Part shown: piece by piece, positions 1 to 11,975 of the stretch
Numbering within the stretch: position 1 is the first letter of the stretch
Layout of the letters: each line of letters begins with the position of its first letter
Assembly: GCA_007258455.2 (NCBI GenBank)
Contig: VDFB02000001.1
Coordinates: forward strand, 16,798,162 to 16,862,161
DNA: 64,000 nt
Source: Sequoia sempervirens
Lineage: Eukaryota; Streptophyta; Pinopsida; Cupressales; Cupressaceae
Direction: 5' to 3'
The notes under the pieces: generated by a model
Databases searched by the model: none
Told to the model about the DNA's origin: nothing
Seen by the model: only the letters and a program-made list of their open reading frames with translations
Position numbers and translations under genes: made by a program

Positions 1-1
1 T

Positions 2-1216
2 GGGGCCACCTATCAAAGAGCCATAACATTAATCTTCCATGGCATGATCCATAAGACTGTTGAAGATTACATTGATGACATACTAGAAAAATATAGAAAA
101 CAAAGAGATCACATAGCAACCTTGAGTGCTATTTTCGATAGGCTAGAGGAGTACAAGGTCCGCTTAAATCCAAAGAAGTGTGTCTTTGGCATATAGTCAG
201 GAAAGTTTCTAGGATACATTGTGTCAATGAGGGGTATTTAAATAGATCCAACAAAGGTAAAAGTAATACTTGAGATGGAAGCACCCAAAACATTGAAACA
301 ATTGAGAGGCCTCCAAGGCAGGCTTCAGTCCATCCACAAATTCATAGCACAACTAGCAGACAAGCAGAACCCATATTCTCACCTACTCCACAAGAGAGTA
401 GCATACAAATGGGATGACAAGTGTGAGGAACACTTCAATTAGATCAAAGAATATTTGCTCACACCTCTAGTCCTCATGCCACTGATCCCAAGAAAGCCAT
501 TGATCCTCTATGTGTCAGCAACAACAACTCTCAGGGCTCTTTTAGCTCAACACGATGAAAATGGGACATAAAGGGCCATCTATTACATCATCCGTACAAT
601 GGTTGGGCATGATTTAAACTACTCATTCATCAAAAAAGCATGTCGAGAAGTAGTGTTTACTTCACAAAAATTCAGACATTACATGTTGGGACGCAAAATT
701 AAACTCATTGCTAAAATCAATCCCCTAAAGCACCTATTGTCAAAGGAAATTCTCATAGGAAGGATGGCCAAATGGGTCATGATACTACCAGAATATGACA
801 TTGAATATGTGGAGCGAAAATCAATCAAAGGTCACGTCATTGCGAACTAGCTCGCAGAAGCACCCATATATTCAAAGAATCCACTCATATCAGAGTTTTT
901 AGATGAATCCATCTTCAATCTCAACATATCCAATCACTGGAAACTCTACTTTGATGGTTCCTACATGCAGCATGAATCAGGAGCTGGTGTTTTCTTCATC
1001 ACCCCACAAGAGGATTTTATACCTAGATCCTACAAATTGACATTTCCCTGCACTAACAACATTGTAGGGTATAAGGCTTTAACCATAGGTCTCAAAATAG
1101 TAGTGCAATGGCACAACATGACCCTCAAAGTATATGGAGACTCCCAGTTGATAATAAATCAAGTGAATGACGAGTACCAAACAAAGGATGATAAAATAAC
1201 TCCATACAAAAGTTAG
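2..1216 (+). pseudogene. Ty3/Tat retrotransposon pol fragment: reverse transcriptase C-terminus and two RNase H domains
   Basis: Reading frame 2 is homologous to plant Ty3 polymerase from the window edge to 1216. The RT catalytic motif reads YIDDIL near residue 28. It is followed by the RT connection and a first RNase H-like stretch (about 500-830, ending ILPEYDIEYV). A second, archaeal-type RNase H follows (YFDGS near 951, YGDSQLI near 1132). A dual RNase H is characteristic of the Tat lineage. The frame carries stops at 194, 239, 440, 569, 848 and 1214. The TAG codons at 440 and 848 lie where relatives have Gln, which fits CAG to TAG deamination. In the second RNase H the usual acidic residues after NNI are replaced (GYK), so it should be inactive. 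The upstream part lies outside the window. Confidence 0.9.
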
Positions 1217-2690
1217 TAGTGAGTCTCAAAGAATCATTCATTAATATCACATTTGAGCAAATTCCCAGAGCCAACAATAGAGTAGCAGATGCCATGGCAA
1301 CAATATTTAGATCCTTACTAGACATCCCTTGCAACATCCTAAAACATGAATTCCTAGTAGAGTAGCTTCTTGTGCCTGCATTTGAGGTACCATAGTCAAA
1401 ATTCATGTGCAAAATCTTTGGTCTCGGTGATGCCTGGTACCATTACATTTATACCTACTTGCAAATAGGGGTCCTACCTATTGACTTACCCTCAAGCCTA
1501 AAAATAACCTTCATAAAAAAAGCATCTCAGTTTTTCATCCTAGGAAATACCCTTTACCATAGGCACATAGAAGGAACCCTACTACGCTATTTAAATGTTG
1601 AGTAGGCATTGACTGCTTTAACTAAGGTACATAATGGTATATGTGGTTCACACTCAAGCAAAATGACCCTGGCCAAGAAATTGTTGAGGATGGGGTATTA
1701 TTGGCCTACAATTGAAAGAGAAGCACATGACTACATCAAAAGGTGCCTACAATGTCAGCAACATGGGTACCTCATCCATGCTCCAGTTCAAGAACTTCAT
1801 CCCATTATCACACCATGGCCTTTTTCAAAGTGGGGGTTCAATCTCATTGGAAAAATAACTCCCACCTCATCAAATGGTCACAAATTCATCATAACCACCA
1901 CTGAGTACTTTACCAAGTGGGTGGAAGCCATCCCCATGACATACATCACTAGAAAATAGATATCAAAGCTCATCGTGAACTACTTAATATGTCGATATGG
2001 TGTTCCCCAAGCTATTATCTCAAATAATGGGACACCTTTCAAGAATCAGGAGGTTCATGACCTATGTGAAAAATTCAAAATCCAACATCACTTTTCCACT
2101 CCATATTATCCCCAAGGTAATGGCCATGCAGAAGCTACCAATAAAACCATTCTGAAAATTCTCAAAAAGATAGTTAATAACTCATGTCGTGACTGGTATT
2201 TGCAGCTAAATCCCACCCTCTGGGCATATTGAACCAGCATCCACATACCAACAGGTTTCACTCCCTTTTCCCTGGTTTATGGATCTGAGGCAGTATTACC
2301 CATTGAGATCTAGCTCCCGTCACTAAGAATATCACTGCTAAACCTCATCATGGATGAAGAATACTGAGTATGAAGATTGAATGAGCTAGAGCTACTGAAT
2401 GAGTGACATATAGATGCTTTAAATCATTTGCAAGTCTATCAGGACAGACTCAAGAGGAGCTATAATAAGAAGATTAGAAGCAAGACTTTCCAAGTTAGAG
2501 AACTAGTGCTAAAGGAGAATCAGAAGAACGTCCCAAATCCAAACAACAAAGGAAAATTTGAACCCAACTGGTTGGGACCATTTGTTATCAAAACGAGCTA
2601 TAAGTTAGAGGCATATCGGTTATCAACACCCGAAGGGGAACCTCTGTAGGAGCCCATGAATAACTCCCATCTCAAAAAAATTTATGCCTA
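1217..2690 (+). pseudogene. Ty3/Tat retrotransposon integrase, catalytically dead
   Basis: This continues the polymerase and ends near the TAA at 2690. It shows the HHCC zinc-binding region (H in KVHNG and GSHSS, C-x2-C in RCLQCQQ, about 1625-1760), the DDE core and a C-terminal GPF/LGPFVIK-type region near 2565. In the catalytic triad the first Asp is Asn (WGFNLIG, codon 1840-1842) and the second is Asn (SNNGTPF, codon 2023-2025). Only the Glu (codon 2131-2133) remains. Stops at 1603, 1957, 2230 and later interrupt the frame. No chromodomain is visible, which agrees with Tat rather than chromovirus. Host DNA integration cannot be supported by this copy. Confidence 0.88.
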
Positions 2691-3351
2691 AATCTTACAA
2701 GGTATAGAACCAAAAATCCAAAAAATTATAAAATGTCCTGAAAAAATGGTTACCTTGATGAAAACCTGGCAAACAAGCTTCTTGGTGACAACAAAAAAAA
2801 TACAAAAATACAAAAATCAAAAAATCAAAAAGAGAATAAAAAATAGTAAAGAGAAAAATCGTCCTCTAGTGAAAAACACTTCAGTGGCGCTTTGGACAAG
2901 TACCTTGGTGAAAACTTGGAAAACAGGCACCTTGTGTAAATAAGCACTTTCCATCCATCAAGATCTTTGCTACTCATTCTGCATCATCCATCCATTATGC
3001 TTCCATCATCCATCGCAATCCATTTCACCATCCATAATCCACCTGTGTTTGCATCATAACTTGGTCCTATGTTTGTGTCATGATCCCTCCTAGTACTACT
3101 CGACCCAATCTCAAGGTCAGTTTGTCCTACCTTTACCAGAGTAGTCTATTGCATCACACTAGGGGAATGTTCTCATCAGATCAGATTTGTGTATATTCTT
3201 GAAGTCCTAAAATTAGAAAATCCAAAAACATCAGAAAATCAGAAAAGCCAAAAACATTCATAAAACCAAAAAATCCAAAAACATTCAAAACATATCAAAA
3301 ATCCAAAAATAGGTCAAAAATTTAGTCACAAAGTCAAAATAGAGTCGTATT

Positions 3352-3595
3352 GTTGAACTACGTTGTCTCTGAGCTTAAATGTAAGCAAGGTTGATATTTG
3401 ATCATCCCCCGAGACACTTAGGTCAGTCCTTTAGGAGTCTGTCATAATAAACTAGCAATCTTTTTGTTCATATCTCATCAATAGTGAAGTCTATGTTAGT
3501 TGAACTACGTGGTCTCTGCGTGTATAATGTAGGCAAGACTAATCTGTTGATCAGCCCCTGAGGCCCCTAGGATAGGTCCTTAGGTTAGTCTCTTG
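3352..3595 (+). repeat. Direct repeat around a GTTGAACTACGT motif in the Tat spacer
   Basis: The motif TTGAACTACGTxGTCTCTG starts at 3352 and again at 3499. It is followed in both copies by a related stretch (GTAxGCAAG, then GATCA, CCCC and GAGxC). The offset is 147 bp. The copies are diverged, so this is an old internal duplication. Confidence 0.6.
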
Positions 3596-4479
3596 GTCAA
3601 AATCTCAGAAAACCCAAAACATTTGAAATTTTGAAAATCAAAACATTTGTAAAATCGCAAAATACCAAAAACAGCCTGAAAAAATTTTAAAACTCCAAAA
3701 AATCCAAATATTTGAAAAAAAATCCATCTGTCTCATCTCACTTTCACCCACAATAAGCATCACTCACAATAAATTGATCGTCATCCTCAACCTTTGGTAA
3801 AAAAATCAGAAACAAGTCTAGCAGTTCAAAAGTGAAAACTCGAAATGTCAAAATCTCAAGTCTAGGTCAGTACGTAAGCAAGTTAATAAACTCTTTGTGT
3901 CAATAGCCTATCATCCAATTAGTCCCATATCAAATCATTTGATATAATCATGTCCTAGGATGCATCCTTCCTACAATGGACATTAACATCAGGCATCACA
4001 GTAGTTTAGTCTTGGCTAGCGGTCTTGAAGAACATTAGCTTGTTTGTTTGCTTTATCTTGATCTATTGATTTATCTTATTTGCACTCATTCCAAGGACCT
4101 CTTGATGATATCCCGAACAAAAGGATTTAGAGAGATAGGAATGGAGAAATGATCATTATCTTTCTATATATTTTTCTTGTTGGATGTATTTGTAATATAA
4201 CCTCGACAAATACTTGCTTTATTAGATGTGTATGGAAGGTATTTTAGATATCTTGTTGACCACATAGGAAGGCTTTCCTTAGTATGTTTTTGTCTGAGAT
4301 GTTTGAAGTACCTGAAGTTCATCCTAGTAAGGTATTCGTATGTCAGGTGTGAACAAGGATACTCCCATTTGATTGTCGATTCAAAGTCCATCACACTAGG
4401 TAAAACACCTTCCTGGTTCTTTATATCTTGATGCATCGTACCTATGTGTGTTATCAAACATAAGGTAATTGGCCCTTTG

Positions 4480-5230
4480 AAAATCCCAACTCCTTGGAAA
4501 GAAAATCATCACCATCATCATCATATCTTGTTGGAATCTCTTGCTTTTTTCTATTTCTTTCTTTTCACGCTAACATGGTATCGTGACAATTATTGCATAT
4601 CATTGCATCCATCCTACATCCATAAACCATCAACATATAACATATTACATAGCATATCATATAGAAACATGTATTGCATTTCCATACATATAGATTGGTT
4701 ATTCTAAGTATCCATCACATATAAACATCATAAAACATCTGCTTCATCATATCATTATCATAGCATTATCTCATAACATCATAAAACATTTGGATCATCA
4801 TATCATCCCTTAAGCATCGTTTACATCCATCATATCATTTATCATACCATAACATCGCATAATCATCACATAATGTATTTCAGCATCCATTACGCTATCA
4901 CATACTCATCATTTATCAAAAGAATCCTTTTTCTTTCATAACCATCATATCATAAAACATCATCATATCAAAGCATCATATCATCACCATAACACCATCC
5001 ATACATAATCATCATAAAAAGTGCACAAAAAGATACTAAAAAAAAGAAATGCATCCATTCATCAATCACTGCATCACATCATAATAGCATAACATCATAC
5101 ATCACATTGAATCATCATATATAATCATTAAACATAAGCATATAGAAGATAAAGCATCCATAAATACATCACATATCATATCACATCAAAATCATCATCT
5201 CATATATCATCAAATATACTGTCATAATAC
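4480..5230. repeat. CAT/ATCATA-rich cryptic simple repeat
   Basis: About 750 bases are dominated by CAT, ATCAT and ACATA words without a fixed period. It begins with a pure (CAT)n-like stretch at 4506-4523. It belongs to the spacer of the Tat element. Confidence 0.6.
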
Positions 5231-5340
5231 AAGAATCGGATCAAGTGTCAAATATATAAGTACAATCAGCCCATGGGGCTATATAAAACAAACCAAAATG
5301 GCACAAAAAGAATCTTGTCTCTGATAAAAAATAAAGGCCT

Positions 5341-6690
5341 AGCCCTGTTGGCTGCTTCCCTCACCACCTGATCTCTCCCCATGCTACTATGTTGGCCTGT
5401 GGCTCATCCTCTATGAAAAATCAGAAACTTGTCCTTCTCTCAGCGTGGCCTCATAGTATTGCATCTTGTAGTAATTGGCCTCTTGGATGGCCTCTCTATA
5501 AGCCCAGAGTGATACTTTGTTCTAGGAGGAGGAGGCGGCCATGCCCTCTAGATATTGTCGATGACCCATCTTTGCTGTCACCTGTAACTCTGCGGCCTGC
5601 CTCTGCAAAATGGCCAGGTCCTGCTCAGCCCTAGGCTGATCTCTCTCAGCTATCAATGCCTGTACCTAATCTATCCATCCCTAGGATTTGGCTGTAGTGG
5701 TGGTTAAGCGTGGGGCTGATCCTGCTCCCCATCCCTTGGCAGTGTTAGGACCCTGTTTTGGTGCCCTGGATCGTGCTCCTGCCTCTGCTCTCCCACTGGA
5801 TGATCCTAAACTAGCTGATCTTGAACCGACTAATCTTGCACCGGCTGATCCTGAACTACCCGATCCTATACCTAATGAACTAGTGGTGGCCCATGACCTC
5901 CCTAATCTTGATCCTGTGCTCCCTAACCTTGGCCTACCCTCCTACCTCTGGCTCTCCGTCGAGTAGAGGGTACACCTAGAACTGTGAGCCTTAGTGGTGG
6001 CTTGAACCAATCTTTGTAGGACTGTGTAACTCCTGGATCTACCTCTCCCTAGTCATATGGCGATGGCCTAGCCACCAACTACATGAAGCTCTGCACTGCC
6101 TTGTGGGCAAGTATGTATCACCCCTAGGAGCCCTGACTCACTATCCTCACAAAGATAGCCACATATTAATCATCAGGCTGATCCTGTGGCTCACCAAACT
6201 ATCATTGGACCCTCCCAGACAAGTACATTTCAATCATAGTATGCTCTCGCCCCTACATGAGGCAGTCCTACCGAGAAAAGAATAGCTATTGCGCATTATC
6301 GAACCAACCTGGCTGCCCAAGGTATGGCCCCCATTGGAACACTCACATATCATCAAGGACCCTCCTCCAGTGAGGAGTCCCGTGTTGTCCTGTATGAGTG
6401 AAAGAAAGGACCCCTCTGTACCTCTAGACCATTAGATCATCTGGCTCCATTGTAACTAGAACAACTCAAGGACGAAGCATGAGGATATGCTCCCATGCCT
6501 AGATATGTAGGAGTGTGACCCCCGCTCCAAGTGCTCTACCATCTAAGTAAGCAAACTTGTGAAGGTCTCTGTAAAAAGAAACTAGCAAAAATGGGCCCTA
6601 GGAAAAAGGTGTCGGTTGTCATTTGACAATCTGCTCCTAGGAAATCCCCCAACCAAGACTGAAATATTGGCCTCGCCGATCTGGGGCAAT
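5341..6690 (-). pseudogene. C-terminal part of the antisense ORF of the Tat element (decayed)
   Basis: The minus strand keeps coding-like stretches in several frames downstream of the plant mobile domain. One segment near 6590-6690 follows on from the domain. A Gln/Glu/Ala-rich coiled-coil-like stretch lies around 5400-5680. Frames are broken by stops and shifts. GC content is higher than in the flanks, which supports former coding. I cannot assign a function to this part; it is most likely the tail of the mobile-domain protein. Confidence 0.4.
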
Positions 6691-7160
6691 AAGGCCTCAT
6701 ATGATAGCAATAATCACCAAGCGGTAGGGTGAGGCTAGGGCCCTATGGCGCTCTAGCTCGATCTGCCCCTCAAAAAATACAATTTGATCAATCTCCAAGA
6801 TGACATAGTATGCTTCCGTCCCAAAAGCCATGTCATAGATCACCCTCTCACCATGAATGGGTAATCTCAAAATCTGCCACACATCCTCTAACATGACTAT
6901 GGCCTCGCCAGTCAAAAAATGGAAAGAGGGGGTCTCATTGTGCCACCTCTCAGAAAGCGTTGTCATCATGCCCAGGTGTGTCCACACGGGCAGTGTGTAG
7001 GCGATGTACCAGAGCCCCATCTCTCCTAGGTGCTCCTACTCCCTCTTGGTCAAATCGCACAAATACCCAAAAATCTCTCAAGACCTGTGCTCGCGCGAAT
7101 AGATCTCTCTTGCTTCCTCCTGCATTAGGAAAAGTCACTATGTTAAAATTCATCAAAAAA
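6691..7160 (-). pseudogene. Plant mobile domain (PMD / MAIN-like) antisense ORF in the Tat element
   Basis: On the minus strand, from about 7100 down to 6697, the translation contains TTLSERW, FHFLTGEA, MLEDVWQILRLPI and GERVIYD. These are hallmarks of the plant mobile domain (the aminotransferase-like/MAIN family found in transposons and in MAINTENANCE OF MERISTEMS relatives). The correct frame continues upstream of the ATG at 7020 through LGEMGLWYIAY but meets a TAG just before it, so the gene is broken. It lies between pol (plus) and the 3' LTR, in antisense. Some Tat elements such as Grande are known to carry an extra antisense ORF in this position. Its role there is unknown. Confidence 0.75.
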
Positions 7161-7214
7161 ACTTTGTCTGAACTAGTCTCAGCATCTAAAAAATCACCCC
7201 AGTGTCGCTACTTG

Positions 7215-7500
7215 TGAAGACGGTGTAGTTTGAAATTTGCAAACTACGACGCTAGGGTTTCCAGATCCTCAAACTGCACCGTGGTGGTGTAGTTTTCCAA
7301 AGAGGCGTAGTTTGCTTAGGATCCCTAATTTTAAAAAACCACCATGATGGTACACTTTATGAAAGCATCGAAGTTTGGAGTTTAGACCTAAATTCCAAAT
7401 AGCATCGTGGTGATGCACCTTGGGATGGCAGTGTACTTTAAACACCGAGCAGCGAAATTTGAAATTTTTAGTGGTGCAATATGGCATCGCACCTAAATAC
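7215..7500. repeat. Imperfect tandem repeat of about 65-75 bp (GTGGTGATGCACC-type units)
   Basis: Units related by the core CGTGGTGGTGTAGTTTT, CATGATGGTACACTTT and CGTGGTGATGCACCTT recur around 7279, 7342 and 7403, with a partial unit near 7470. The minus-strand translation is correspondingly repetitive (KLHHHGA, KVYHHGG, KVHHHDA). I take this as a minisatellite of the Tat 3' region, not as a protein. Confidence 0.6.
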
Positions 7501-8070
7501 CTAGTTTTCAAAGCATTAAATGAGCACAAAAAAATGGAAAATAAGCTTGGGTCAAGTTGACTCACAGGTGGTCTAGTGCAGGGAAGTCTCTGGTACATCT
7601 AGACTTGGTCAGAAATATGCATTGGGAGTTGTCATTGCACCATCTCGTCAAAGTGTCAGAGCTCAGAATTGCAAACTCTCCTAAGGCTGAACATGAAAAT
7701 GAATTGGAAGTGGCCCCCCACAGCCTATTGAAGCCTAAATATTAGGGTTTTTTGACCCCATTTAGTTGTCCTTCTAGGGTTTTGGACCCCCGGTCCCATT
7801 TTTGTCCGCCTGAGGGCCGTTTTGTATATTTTTTGCATTTTACCTCATTTTTTGACCTCCTCGAGCCTTCCAGAGCCTGCCAAGCACTTTGTCCTCTTTT
7901 TTTGCAAGATCACCCAAAAATAGAGCTTTTCATCTAATCTCTTCAGCGGTAGTATATTGGCATGCTCTCTCTCGCTGAGGCAGCAGTGGGGCAAATTTTA
8001 AAATTAGAAAATTTTGGCATTTGATAGAGATAGTTTATTCTTTGAATCAATGCAACAAGTACTTTTCTTC
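7500..8070. other. Tat element 3' untranslated region
   Basis: Between the minisatellite and the polypurine tract nothing gene-like is supported. A T/C-rich stretch at 7740-7930 gives short ORFs without recognisable domains. Confidence 0.5.
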
Positions 8071-8084
8071 AAAGAGGGGCAAAA
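8071..8084 (+). other. Polypurine tract of the Tat element
   Basis: AAAGAGGGGCAAAA lies directly before TGTAGACATGGG, which I take as the 3' LTR start. A purine-rich tract abutting TGT is the expected plus-strand primer layout. Confidence 0.75.
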
Positions 8085-9371
8085 TGTAGACATGGGAAAT
8101 ATACTGACATACTTGATCCTGATTACTAACACCATTTCATCATGAATCATCCTTCAGTCTAACCATTTAATCGAGTACCTTTATTTGATTAAATTCATCA
8201 ATTTTCCTCTCTTAATTAAAATAAATCATTTTATCTAATTAAGTCTTTCTCCCTTGTTAATTAACTCAACCAATCTGATCTAATTAACCCTATTTCCCTA
8301 TTTAATTAAGTAATTCATTTTATTTGATTAAATCTCTAAAGTCCACCTGTTCAATTAAATAAATTAAAACCTTATTTAGTTTAATCTAACTTCATTTCCC
8401 TTAATTAAATAAATCAAAATCTTTTATTTAATTAATCTTTGTATCACATTCTTCTCATATTTTATTTAAATTAACCTATAAATCTAAGTCAAATTTGTCA
8501 CATCATTTAATCCTTCATTAAATTAATTAACCTTTGATTAATTTAATCCTAATCCATGTCCCATCCTCTATCTTTTGCCACTTGCACATGAAAATAGATT
8601 TAATTCATTTATTAAATCTCTTTTTTCTCTCAACATGGCATAATGGAGGAATATTCTCTCAAATTTGAATTCAAATCCAAGTGGACTTTGTCCTTCCAAT
8701 AAGGCATTTACTTCACCTAACAAGTCCTTTTTCCTTGAGCCAAGTGGCATTTAAGGCATTTCTTTTTCCTCTTACATGTCATTTCACCATTTTCAAATAT
8801 CACCTAATTGCATTTATGGGAAAATTCATCAAAATGTGCACATCCCTCATCCATTCTCATCTTGACAAGTTACACCTTGGCATTGGTTGAATGTTAGTCC
8901 CACATTTCTCCATTTTGGGCATTTCTCCATCCTATTATTCTATAAATTAGAGGTTTCTTTCCTCATTTTATCATCCAGAATTTGAGCAAAGTTATTATAC
9001 TCAAATTCATAGCAATTTTCATCCATCTTTATCCAATCTTAGCTAGGTTATGCAGATTTTCATCTTGGAGCACACTTCAATCATAAACAAGGTGGATCAC
9101 ATCTTCATCAAATCACCAATGCTTGTATAGGAGTTGGGAAAGGGCCAATTTCCACATCAAATTGGCACCAACTCCCTGAAGAGATTAACAATTTTCTTTG
9201 CATTTGAATAGGATTTAACATCTTTGGTTTATGCTTGTTTATGTTCTTTATTTCACATCTTTTCCTTTGCAATTCAAATGGATTTCTTGGGGAATCATGA
9301 TACTATCTTGCATTTGATCTAATATGTTGTTTGTCTCATGTGTTTATGTAGGTTTGGAATCTTGGTTCACA
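8085..9371 (+). mobile_element. 3' LTR of the Tat element
   Basis: It begins TGTAGACATG after the polypurine tract and most likely ends TTCACA at 9371, giving TGT...ACA ends and about 1.29 kb. It holds an AT-rich block of TTAATTAAA words (8160-8560) and a TATA box (8941). Immediately right of the proposed end, homology to the minus-strand N1 gag begins (clear from about 9375). The Tat element therefore probably inserted into N1. The right boundary rests on that junction and on the ACA end, because the 5' LTR is not in the window. Confidence 0.65.
8941..8949 (+). promoter_or_regulatory. TATA box in the Tat 3' LTR
   Basis: TATAAATTA occurs about 856 bp into the LTR, preceded by a C/T-rich stretch. 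The position suits the U3/R boundary of a long LTR. Confidence 0.5.
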
Positions 9372-9374
9372 ATT

Positions 9375-10715
9375 CTTAGTTTCACTAGCTTTGTCAAATG
9401 AAATATTATGATTTGGCGTGGGGTTGGTAAAGATTTGCATGTTTTGGTTGGGAGGGGAAATAGAATTATTACCTTGATCATTGACACCACCAATTTGAAT
9501 ATGATTGGAATCAATGAGGTCTTACACCATGTGTTTAAGATGCTTACATTGTTTTGTATCATGTCCATTTTCATGTTGAAAATGACAAATAGGAATTTTA
9601 TCTAAATTTTGGAGGTAATGGCTTAGTAGGATTAGGACTTTTAACGAGAGTTAAGGAAATTAAGTTCTTTTCTAGAACTTGTAACATGGTGTTATGGAGG
9701 GTATCGGTTAAGGGAGTAAATTGTCTATTCGAATCCCAAAATATAAAAGGATTTGTGTTCTTTCTAGAAACCACTTGGGTATCAACATGTTGGGTTGGTT
9801 GAGGGGGATTTAGTTGAATAAATCCTTCTTTTTTTCCTGAAAGGTTGCTAATTGTTTTGAGTCATGGGTTCAAACTTTTCTGGATGGCTAGAGGTGGGTT
9901 TATTTTTCACGACTACTAACCGAGTTTTGATAATCATGAAGGGTGGTACATAAGTGTATGAATGAAGGAAATGTCATCATGCCAGGCTTATCTTGCATCA
10001 TCATTTGTAAGCTCTCAATGAAAATTTGTTGAAGGTTAGGATCAAGAATCTTTATGTCAATTTGGGAGTAAAGAAATTGGTAGTGTGAAATGAAGTTAGT
10101 GACCTTTTCATCATCCTTTTGCTTACATCTCATCAAATCAGCTAAGGTAATCTTAGGGTTCATGTGCATTTGGAAATGGTTGATAAAGGCCTCAAGTAGT
10201 TCTTGAATGAACGAATTGAGTTATTTGGTAATGAGGAAAACCATTCTAAAGCGATATCTTTCAAGTACCCAGGGAAAAGCTCAGCCAAGAGCTTATCTTC
10301 AAGGAAAAAAACACTACATAAGGCGGTGTAAGCGGAAACATGGTTAGAAGGATCTCTTTCCCTCCATATTTTCCAAACCTAGGAATCTCTATACCTTGTG
10401 TTATTGGAATTCTTAATATCTCCAAGGATAAGGGATTGCTTCTGACATAGTATTCAAAACTTGACCATTTTGATTTTGGTTTATGGTGGAAATTTGTCAT
10501 TGAAGGGATGAGAAATTTTGTAAGAGTTAGTTAAGGATGGTGTCATTGGTTGTGTTTTGGGATGGAGGCGAATATGGTGGAGGTGTATATCTGTTTGAGG
10601 GGAAAATGAATGGAACACTTATGGGAGGTAAAGTGGTAGGAGATATGAAATGAGATGCCATAAAGGTACAAGGATTGCTAGTGGAAATACCCAAGGTAGG
10701 AATGACATTACTAGT
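9375..10715 (-). pseudogene. Element N1 gag, C-terminal portion
   Basis: On the minus strand this matches the plus-strand gag at 58600-59900 segment by segment. 10380-10500 has IEIPRFGKYGG. 9900-10169 has a retrotransposon gag core (LADLMRCKQK, LYSQID, LQQIFIESLQ, LHDYQNSVSS). 9400-9600 has the H-N-G-H-D zinc-knuckle-like region and the DLIDS, GNNSISPPNQN stretch. Frameshifts separate the pieces. It is cut on the left by the Tat LTR and on the right by element N2. Gag packages RNA in the virus-like particle; this copy is not functional. Confidence 0.8.
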
Positions 10716-11951
10716 TGTATAGGAGTGAATTTACACCCCATGTGTAAATCCCCCTTTTTACACTCTCCACTTTAGAAAACCAAGTTCGAAGGCTTAATTC
10801 CACCTAAGCCGGCTACTTGCATCCCATTTGGTGCCTATTTTGAGCATCAGTGGAGGAGTTTATGTCAGGGATTTCCATGTGGCACACAAACATCTGCATG
10901 GTGTGCTTACGTCCCTAGTAGATTCCTGCAGTTGAACTTGCAGAGGTGTTACACTTCTCATTGGGAGTCAAATTGTAACTCCCCTTTGGCTGACCGACCT
11001 GAATATGGCCGTTTCTTTCATTCCTTCTTCAAATTGACTCCTTGAACATTTCATCTTCTACAATCACTCCAAAAGCTTCAACACACTCTTTTTCATTCAC
11101 TTCAAGCTTTCTAGCAGCATTCTTGCACTCCATTTCAGCAAACACAACACTGCATCACTTTGGTAGAATAAGTTGGGAATGAAACACCATTGTAGCAGAG
11201 GCTCGAGTATTCTCATTTTCTCCTCGAAGCAGCCTTGAGTGCTCTTGTTGGAGGTGGTAATATTCCCTTTCTTACCTTCTATCACTTGGTTGAATTAGAA
11301 CTTTACTACTTTGTAGTGATTTTGTGCTCTTTACTATATTATTCTCTTTATTTTGTTTCCTTGGTTATCCATGAAGGTGGAAACACCTAAATAGGGGTTT
11401 GACTAAGGTAGGCCCCTATACAGCCACCTAACATTTTCTCTCTTTCTATGTGTAGGTGGATGTGCTTTCGAGGAGCTAGCTGGAAAATGAGTTCCTTTGT
11501 GAGATTCTTCTTGCCACCCTTACTCTTGCATTCTTATTTTATCATATTAGAGAATATTTCATTTACTTAATCACATTATTCTGGCCCTTTAATAATAGTT
11601 AGCTGGTCAGTTAGCCTATTTTAATAGGTTTGACCTTGTCTCTTATGTTGTCTGGTCGTATGGATACTAGTGCACTTTAGAGATGCCAGTGTGCCGCACT
11701 GTCGTCCAAGGACTATGCTTCCATCCTCGGGCAGAGATCTCCTTGAGACGTAGTGTTGAACCTTAGAACTAGTTCGCCTTGCCCCATTTCAAAACTCGGG
11801 ATTGCAGAGTGGTTGCAGGACTCTATAGTCCTCATCATTCTCATCCTCATACCCTAAACATCCCATTCAGCTAAGGTAAGTTAGGGAAGCTTTCTACATC
11901 TTGGCCCTTCGTGACCTGGGGCCTTGCACATGGAAGTCCCCCTACCTTACA
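10716..11951 (+). mobile_element. Element N2, left LTR
   Basis: TGTATAGGAGTGAATT starts at 10716 and ACCTTACA ends at 11951, about 1.24 kb. The same sequence recurs at 15793-16452 plus 21542-22083, split by N3. Flanking duplications are CTAGT on the left (10711-10715) and CTAGC on the right (22084-22088), a 5-bp target site with one change. The target is the minus-strand N1 gag. A C/T-rich run near 11040-11130 and a ribosome-free, stop-rich interior show that it is non-coding. Confidence 0.85.
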
Positions 11952-11954
11952 TTT

Positions 11955-11975
11955 TGGTGAACCCGACGTGAACCA
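11955..11975 (+). other. Candidate primer-binding site of N2
   Basis: TGGTGAACCCGACGTGAACC begins 3 bases after the LTR end. It starts with the TGG expected opposite a tRNA CCA end. I could not assign the tRNA from memory. Confidence 0.5.

Larger units (their letters stand above)
2691..5340. other. Non-coding spacer between pol and the antisense ORF of the Tat element
   Basis: No plus-strand gene is visible. 2700-3720 is A-rich with many runs of the type AAAAATCC. 4480-5230 is a cryptic CAT/ATCATA simple-sequence region. Long spacers between integrase and the 3' LTR are normal for Tat/Ogre/Grande elements. Short ORFs here have low-complexity compositions and are not called. Confidence 0.6.

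Noticed and set aside
5389..5966. Plus-strand Pro/Leu-rich ORFs at 5.4-6.0 kb
   Set aside because: The minus strand here continues the plant-mobile-domain ORF. The plus frames lack domain signals.
7269..7598. Minus-strand ORF with HHHG repeats
   Set aside because: It coincides with the tandem repeat of the Tat 3' region and has no domain signal.
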